A DNA stretch of 64,000 nucleotides, from contig NZ_JBBCMA010000001.1 in assembly GCF_037152535.1 (NCBI RefSeq), positions 248,001-312,000 of the forward strand, written 5' to 3'. Positions 59,921-64,000 of the stretch are shown in pieces (the stretch's first letter is position 1; each line of letters opens with the position of its first letter). The notes under the pieces are model-generated. The model did no database searches and was not told where the DNA came from. It worked only from the letters and a program-made list of their open reading frames with translations. This DNA is from Leclercia sp. AS011. Lineage in GTDB: Bacteria; Pseudomonadota; Gammaproteobacteria; Enterobacterales; Enterobacteriaceae. The position numbers and the translations under genes are program-made.

Positions 59921-62767
59921 TTGAAATACCTCGTCTCCTTCCGAACCACGCTGAAAGTCTCTCGCTATCTATTTCGGGCGCTGGCGCTCCTGATCTGGGT
60001 GCTGATCGCCCTGTTTTCGGTGTTCTACATCGTCAACGCGCTGCACCAGAAGGAGTCGGAGATCCGTCAGGAGTTTAACCTCAGCTACGATCAGTCCCAG
60101 CGCTACATCCAGCGCACCGCCGACGTCATGAAAGAGCTCAAGTACATCGCAGAGAACCGTCTGACGGCAGAAAACGGCGTGCTGGCTAACCGCGGGCGCG
60201 ACAGCAAAACTGAGGTGCCTAACTTTGAGCCGCTGTTCCCGGATTCTGACTGCTCGACGATGGGCCCGGCATGGCGGGGGTCGCTGGAGTCGCTGGCCTG
60301 GTTTATGCGCTACTGGCGCGATAACTTCTCGGCAGCCTACGATCTCAACCGCGTCTTTTTAATTGGTAGCGAAAACCTCTGTATGGCCAATTTTGGCCTG
60401 CGTGACGTGCCGGTAGATCGTGAAAATGCCATGAAAAGCCTGCACGAGCGGATCATGAAATACCGCAATGCGCCGCAGGATGAACGCGGCAACAACCTGT
60501 TCTGGATCGGTCAGGGCCCACGTCCGGGAGTGGGGTACTTCTACGCCATGACGCCGGTCTATCTGGCTAACCGCCTGCAGGCGATGCTCGGCACCGAGCA
60601 GACTATCCGCATGGAGAACTTTTTCACCCCCGGCAACCTGCCGATGGGCGTGACCATTCTTGATGAAAATGGCCATTCGCTTATCTCGCTGGTGGGGCCG
60701 GAAACCCGTCTCAAGGTTGACCCCCGCTGGATGCAGGAGCGTTCGTGGTTTGGTTATACCTCCGGTTTCCGCGAGCTGGTGCTGAAAAAGAGCCTGCCGC
60801 CATCGTCCCTGAGCATCGTCTATTCCGTGCCGGTGGACATGGTGCTGGAGCGTATCCGCATGTTGATCCTCAACTCGGTACTGCTCAACGTGCTGGTGGG
60901 GATTGCACTCTTTACCCTTGCGCGGATGTACGAGCGCAAAATCTTTATCCCGGCGGAGATCGACGCCCAGCGCCTCGAAGAGCATGAGCAGTTCAACCGC
61001 AAGATTGTCGCCTCTGCCCCGGTGGGGATCTGTATTCTGCGTACCCTGGATGGCACTAACATCCTCAGTAACGAGCTGGCGCATAACTATCTGAATATGC
61101 TGACTCACGAGGACCGCCAGCGGTTAACGCAGATCATTTGCGGGCAGCAGGTTAACTTTGTCGACGTGCTGACCAGCAACAACACCAACCTGCAGATCAG
61201 CTTTGTGCACTCGCGCTATCGCAATGAGAACGTCGCCATCTGCGTGCTGGTGGATGTCTCCGCGCGCGTCAAAATGGAAGAGTCGTTGCAGGATATGGCC
61301 CAGTCGGCAGAACAGGCCAGCCAGTCGAAATCGATGTTCCTCGCCACCGTCAGCCACGAGCTGCGCACTCCGCTGTACGGGATTATCGGTAACCTCGATC
61401 TGCTCCAGACCAAAGAGCTGCCCCGGGGCGTTGACCGCCTGGTGACGGCGATGAATAACTCCTCGAGCCTGCTGTTAAAAATCATCAGCGATATTCTCGA
61501 CTTCTCCAAGATTGAGTCCGAGCAGCTGAAAATTGAACCGCGAGAATTCTCCCCGCGGGAGGTGATGAACCATATCAGCGCCAACTACCTGCCGCTGGTG
61601 GTGCGTAAGCAGCTGGGGCTGTACTGCTTTATCGAGCCGGACGTGCCGGTCTCGCTGCAGGGCGATCCGATGCGTCTGCAGCAGGTGATCTCCAACCTGC
61701 TCAGCAACGCCATTAAATTCACCGACATGGGCTGCATTGTGATGCATGTCGCCAAAGCAGGGGACTACCTGAGCATCCGCGTGCGCGACACCGGGGTGGG
61801 TATTCCGGCCAAAGAGGTGGTCAAACTCTTCGACCCGTTCTTCCAGGTGGGGACGGGGGTTCAGCGTAACTTCCAGGGCACCGGGCTGGGGCTGGCGATT
61901 TGTGAAAAACTGATCAGCATGATGGACGGCGATATCTCGGTGGATACCGAGCCGGGTATGGGTAGCCAGTTCACCATCCGCATACCTCTCTATGCGGCGC
62001 AGTCCCCGACCAACGGGCTGATAGAGGGATTGAGCGATAAACGCTGCTGGCTGGCGGTCAACAACGCCTCGCTGCATGCCTATCTGGAGTCCCTGCTGAC
62101 GCCGCACGGTATTCGCGTGGCGCGCTACAGGGGGCAAACACCGGACGCGGAAGACATTCTCATCACCGACGATGAGCTGACGCAGCCGTGGCAGGGCAAA
62201 GCGGCGGTGATCTTCTGCCGTCGCCATATCGGCATCGCTCAGGAGCGCGCCCATGGCGAGTGGGTGAACAGCGTGGCTGCACCGCACGAACTCATTGCCC
62301 TGCTGGCGCGCATCTACCGTATAGAGTTGGACGCAGGCGATGGCTCGACGGCGCTGCCGTCACCGGAATCGGCGCAGTCGCTGAATGAAGACATGATGAT
62401 CCTGGTGGTGGATGACCATCCAATTAACCGCCGTCTGCTGGCCGACCAGCTGGGCTCGCTGGGCTATCAGTGCAAAACCGCCAACGATGGCGTGGACGCG
62501 CTGAACGTGCTCAGTAAAAATCACATTGATATCGTTCTGAGCGACGTGAACATGCCGAACATGGATGGCTATCGCCTGACCCAGCGTATTCGCCAGCTGG
62601 GCCTGACGCTGCCGGTAGTGGGCGTCACCGCCAACGCGCTGGCAGAAGAGAAGCAGCGTTGTCTGGAGTCGGGGATGGACAGCTGTCTCTCCAAGCCGGT
62701 CACCCTGGACGTGCTGAAACAGACCCTGTCGGTGTACGCAGAGCGGGTGAGGAAGACGCGAGGATAA
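59921..62767 (+). CDS. rcsC: Hybrid sensor histidine kinase RcsC
   Basis: An inner-membrane kinase of the Rcs envelope-stress phosphorelay (RcsC to RcsD to RcsB). Two transmembrane segments (about 20-41 and 314-336) flank a periplasmic domain. HisKA has acceptor His479 in ATVSHELRTPLYG, and HATPase motifs are NLLSNAIKF, DTGVGIPA and GTGLGLAIC. An RcsC-specific ABL domain lies at about 705-805, and the receiver has Asp875 in VLSDVNMPNMDGY. The length is 948 residues (E. coli 949). The start is TTG at 59921, and the N-terminus MKYLVSFRTTLK matches E. coli. No strong ribosome-binding site is visible. It is convergent with rcsB. Confidence 0.97.
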   Translation: MKYLVSFRTTLKVSRYLFRALALLIWVLIALFSVFYIVNALHQKESEIRQEFNLSYDQSQRYIQRTADVMKELKYIAENRLTAENGVLANRGRDSKTEVPNFEPLFPDSDCSTMGPAWRGSLESLAWFMRYWRDNFSAAYDLNRVFLIGSENLCMANFGLRDVPVDRENAMKSLHERIMKYRNAPQDERGNNLFWIGQGPRPGVGYFYAMTPVYLANRLQAMLGTEQTIRMENFFTPGNLPMGVTILDENGHSLISLVGPETRLKVDPRWMQERSWFGYTSGFRELVLKKSLPPSSLSIVYSVPVDMVLERIRMLILNSVLLNVLVGIALFTLARMYERKIFIPAEIDAQRLEEHEQFNRKIVASAPVGICILRTLDGTNILSNELAHNYLNMLTHEDRQRLTQIICGQQVNFVDVLTSNNTNLQISFVHSRYRNENVAICVLVDVSARVKMEESLQDMAQSAEQASQSKSMFLATVSHELRTPLYGIIGNLDLLQTKELPRGVDRLVTAMNNSSSLLLKIISDILDFSKIESEQLKIEPREFSPREVMNHISANYLPLVVRKQLGLYCFIEPDVPVSLQGDPMRLQQVISNLLSNAIKFTDMGCIVMHVAKAGDYLSIRVRDTGVGIPAKEVVKLFDPFFQVGTGVQRNFQGTGLGLAICEKLISMMDGDISVDTEPGMGSQFTIRIPLYAAQSPTNGLIEGLSDKRCWLAVNNASLHAYLESLLTPHGIRVARYRGQTPDAEDILITDDELTQPWQGKAAVIFCRRHIGIAQERAHGEWVNSVAAPHELIALLARIYRIELDAGDGSTALPSPESAQSLNEDMMILVVDDHPINRRLLADQLGSLGYQCKTANDGVDALNVLSKNHIDIVLSDVNMPNMDGYRLTQRIRQLGLTLPVVGVTANALAEEKQRCLESGMDSCLSKPVTLDVLKQTLSVYAERVRKTRG

Positions 62768-62793
62768 AAAAAAGCCCAGAAATGGGCTTTTTT
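62766..62793. terminator. Bidirectional terminator between rcsC and rcsB
   Basis: AAAAAAGCCCA and TGGGCTTTTTT form an 11-bp stem with a GAAA loop and have T runs on both strands. It starts directly at the rcsC stop codon. Confidence 0.88.
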
Positions 62794-62796
62794 ATT

Positions 62797-62865
62797 GCCC
62801 GGCGGCGCTTCGCTTGCGCGGGCCTGCGGGCATTTTAGGCCGGGTAAGCGTCAGCTCCACCCGGC
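62797..62865. repeat. REP pair (BIME) between rcsC and rcsB
   Basis: GCCCGGCGGCGCTTCGC...GCGGGCCTGC and TAGGCCGGGTAAGCG...CCACCCGGC in inverted orientation, filling the rest of the convergent gap. Confidence 0.85.
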
Positions 62866-62876
62866 GTTTCGCACAA

Positions 62877-63527
62877 TCAATCTTTATCAGCCGGACTCAG
62901 GGTCACGGATGAGAGATAGTTCAGCAGGGCGATATCATTTTCCACGCCCAGTTTCATCATCGCCGATTTTTTCTGGCTACTGATGGTCTTGATGCTGCGG
63001 TTCAGCTTCTTGGCAATTTCCGTTACCAGGAAACCTTCTGCGAACAGACGCAACACTTCGCTCTCTTTCGGTGACAGGCGTTTGTCACCGTAACCGCCAG
63101 CGCTGATTTTTTCCAGCAGACGGGAGACGCTTTCCGGGGTGAATTTCTTCCCTTTCTGCAGCGCAGCCAGCGCTTTAGGCAGATCGGTAGGTGCGCCCTG
63201 TTTCAGGACAATCCCTTCGATATCGAGATCCAGAACGGCACTTAAGATGGCCGGGTTATTGTTCATGGTCAGCACGATGATCGAAATGCTTGGGAAGTGA
63301 CGCTTGATGTATTTGATCAGCGTGATCCCGTCACCGTATTTATCTCCAGGCATGGAAAGGTCGGTGATGAGCACGTGCGCATCAAGTTTTGGCAGGTTAT
63401 TAATCAGTGCTGTGGAATCTTCAAATTCGCCGACTACATTCACCCACTCGATCTGTTCAAGTGATTTGCGAATACCGAACAGTACAATCGGATGGTCATC
63501 GGCAATAATTACGTTCATATTGTTCAT
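62877..63527 (-). CDS. rcsB: Response regulator RcsB
   Basis: A NarL/FixJ-type response regulator of the Rcs relay, controlling capsule, motility and acid-stress genes alone or with partners such as RcsA. The 216-residue protein has an N-terminal receiver with Asp10-Asp11 and acceptor Asp56 (VLITDLSMPGD). The LuxR-type helix-turn-helix is at about residues 150-205 (LSPKESEVLRLFAEGFLVTEIAKKL, TISSQKKSAMMKLG). ATG 63527 (MNNMNVIIADDH) gives the E. coli length. A longer in-frame start would overlap the rcsD 3' end. The gap to rcsD is only 16 bases. Confidence 0.97.
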   Translation of the reverse strand: MNNMNVIIADDHPIVLFGIRKSLEQIEWVNVVGEFEDSTALINNLPKLDAHVLITDLSMPGDKYGDGITLIKYIKRHFPSISIIVLTMNNNPAILSAVLDLDIEGIVLKQGAPTDLPKALAALQKGKKFTPESVSRLLEKISAGGYGDKRLSPKESEVLRLFAEGFLVTEIAKKLNRSIKTISSQKKSAMMKLGVENDIALLNYLSSVTLSPADKD

Positions 63528-63543
63528 GTATAGGGCTACCTTG

Positions 63544-64000
63544 CTACAGCAAGCTTTTGACATAGTCGTCAATGTCGCTGATGTATTTTTCTATGCTGGC
63601 GGCATCTTTCTCACGAATAAGATGTTCCAGCGTTTCACATAATTGCTTGCCTGGAACCAGATTAAGCATGGCAAACACCCCTTTGAGCCGGTGTGCTGTC
63701 TGAGCCAGCGCTGCGAAGTCGTTCGCGGCGGCTTCAGTATACAACCTCTTAACATCATCTGGTACTGTGTCTACGAAGAGAGAATAATAGCCGCTGGCCT
63801 GCAGTTCGGCATTTTCATTGCCGCCCAGTGGGGATTCCGGGACCGTTTCCTGCGCCAGTTGCTCCTCTATTAGTTGTAGTACAGCTTCCTGCATCGCATT
63901 GCTCATATTAAAGTTGACGCGCACCTGGCCGGGGCCAATTTTTCGCACGCCTGGCTCATCATCGCTTAAAAGCAAGCCCGAGGCAGTAAGATTAGACGGA
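63544..64000 (-). CDS. rcsD: Phosphotransferase RcsD, C-terminal part
   Basis: The C-terminal 151 or so residues of the membrane phosphotransfer protein that relays phosphate from RcsC to RcsB. The frame is open to the window edge, so the gene is cut, not truncated; E. coli RcsD is about 890 residues. The HPt domain is visible with the phosphoacceptor His in AQTAHRLKGVFAML (E. coli His842). The terminal sequence DIDDYVKSLL matches the orthologue. It lies directly upstream of rcsB in the same operon. Confidence 0.95.
   Translation of the reverse strand, partial: PSNLTASGLLLSDDEPGVRKIGPGQVRVNFNMSNAMQEAVLQLIEEQLAQETVPESPLGGNENAELQASGYYSLFVDTVPDDVKRLYTEAAANDFAALAQTAHRLKGVFAMLNLVPGKQLCETLEHLIREKDAASIEKYISDIDDYVKSLL

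Overview
The window is a contiguous piece of an enterobacterial chromosome (Enterobacteriaceae, GC-rich with the usual coding bias). Almost every gene has an obvious Escherichia coli K-12 orthologue in the same local order, but the strand shown is opposite to the K-12 reference, so it runs from pta towards rcsD. It is not E. coli. cheV lies between nuoN and rbn, as I recall from Salmonella. The arn/pmrD block expected after menE is absent, and a clade-3 catalase and a fragment of an Rpn-type nuclease gene stand there instead. yfaL and inaA are missing, and GyrA carries Thr83. This fits a relative of Enterobacter, Leclercia, Lelliottia or Citrobacter; the species cannot be fixed from this sequence alone.

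Layout. 1-3.5 kb: pta and ackA (minus), the acetate overflow pathway. 3.8-7.4 kb: yfbV, yfbU, yfbT and yfbS (plus). 7.5-9.4 kb: yfbR and alaA (minus). A 947-base gene-free leader precedes lrhA (10.4-11.3 kb), the LysR-type regulator of motility. 11.9-26.9 kb: the complete thirteen-gene nuo operon for NADH:quinone oxidoreductase (complex I), preceded by a long control region with a perfect FNR-type box. 27.0-29.0 kb: cheV and rbn (minus). 29.1-29.9 kb: elaA and elaB. 30.0-37.0 kb: menF-menD-menH-menB-menC-menE, which makes menaquinone from chorismate and is tightly packed with start/stop overlaps. 37.0-38.9 kb: the Rpn remnant and katA. 39.2-41.0 kb: yfaZ and yfaY. 41.2-45.4 kb: rhmR-rhmD-rhmT-rhmA, L-rhamnonate catabolism. 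45.4-52.1 kb: the glpABC (minus) and glpTQ (plus) divergon for glycerol-3-phosphate. 52.2-55.9 kb: nrdA-nrdB-yfaE (minus), class Ia ribonucleotide reductase. 56.3-57.0 kb: ubiG (minus). 57.1-59.8 kb: gyrA. 59.9-62.8 kb: rcsC (plus), convergent with rcsB and the 3' end of rcsD (minus), which runs off the window.

Functionally the window is dominated by respiration and redox metabolism: complex I, menaquinone and ubiquinone synthesis, anaerobic glycerol-3-phosphate dehydrogenase, acetate/acetyl-phosphate and ribonucleotide reductase. Envelope signalling (Rcs) and motility control (LrhA, CheV) add to this. REP/BIME palindromes sit in at least six intergenic gaps. I see no tRNA, rRNA, CRISPR array, prophage or complete insertion sequence. 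The most unusual item is the stand-alone C-terminal Rpn fragment at 37.0-37.4 kb. It retains a strong internal ribosome-binding site and start codon, matching the arrangement described for intragenic small Rpn antitoxins, although the nuclease half is gone.
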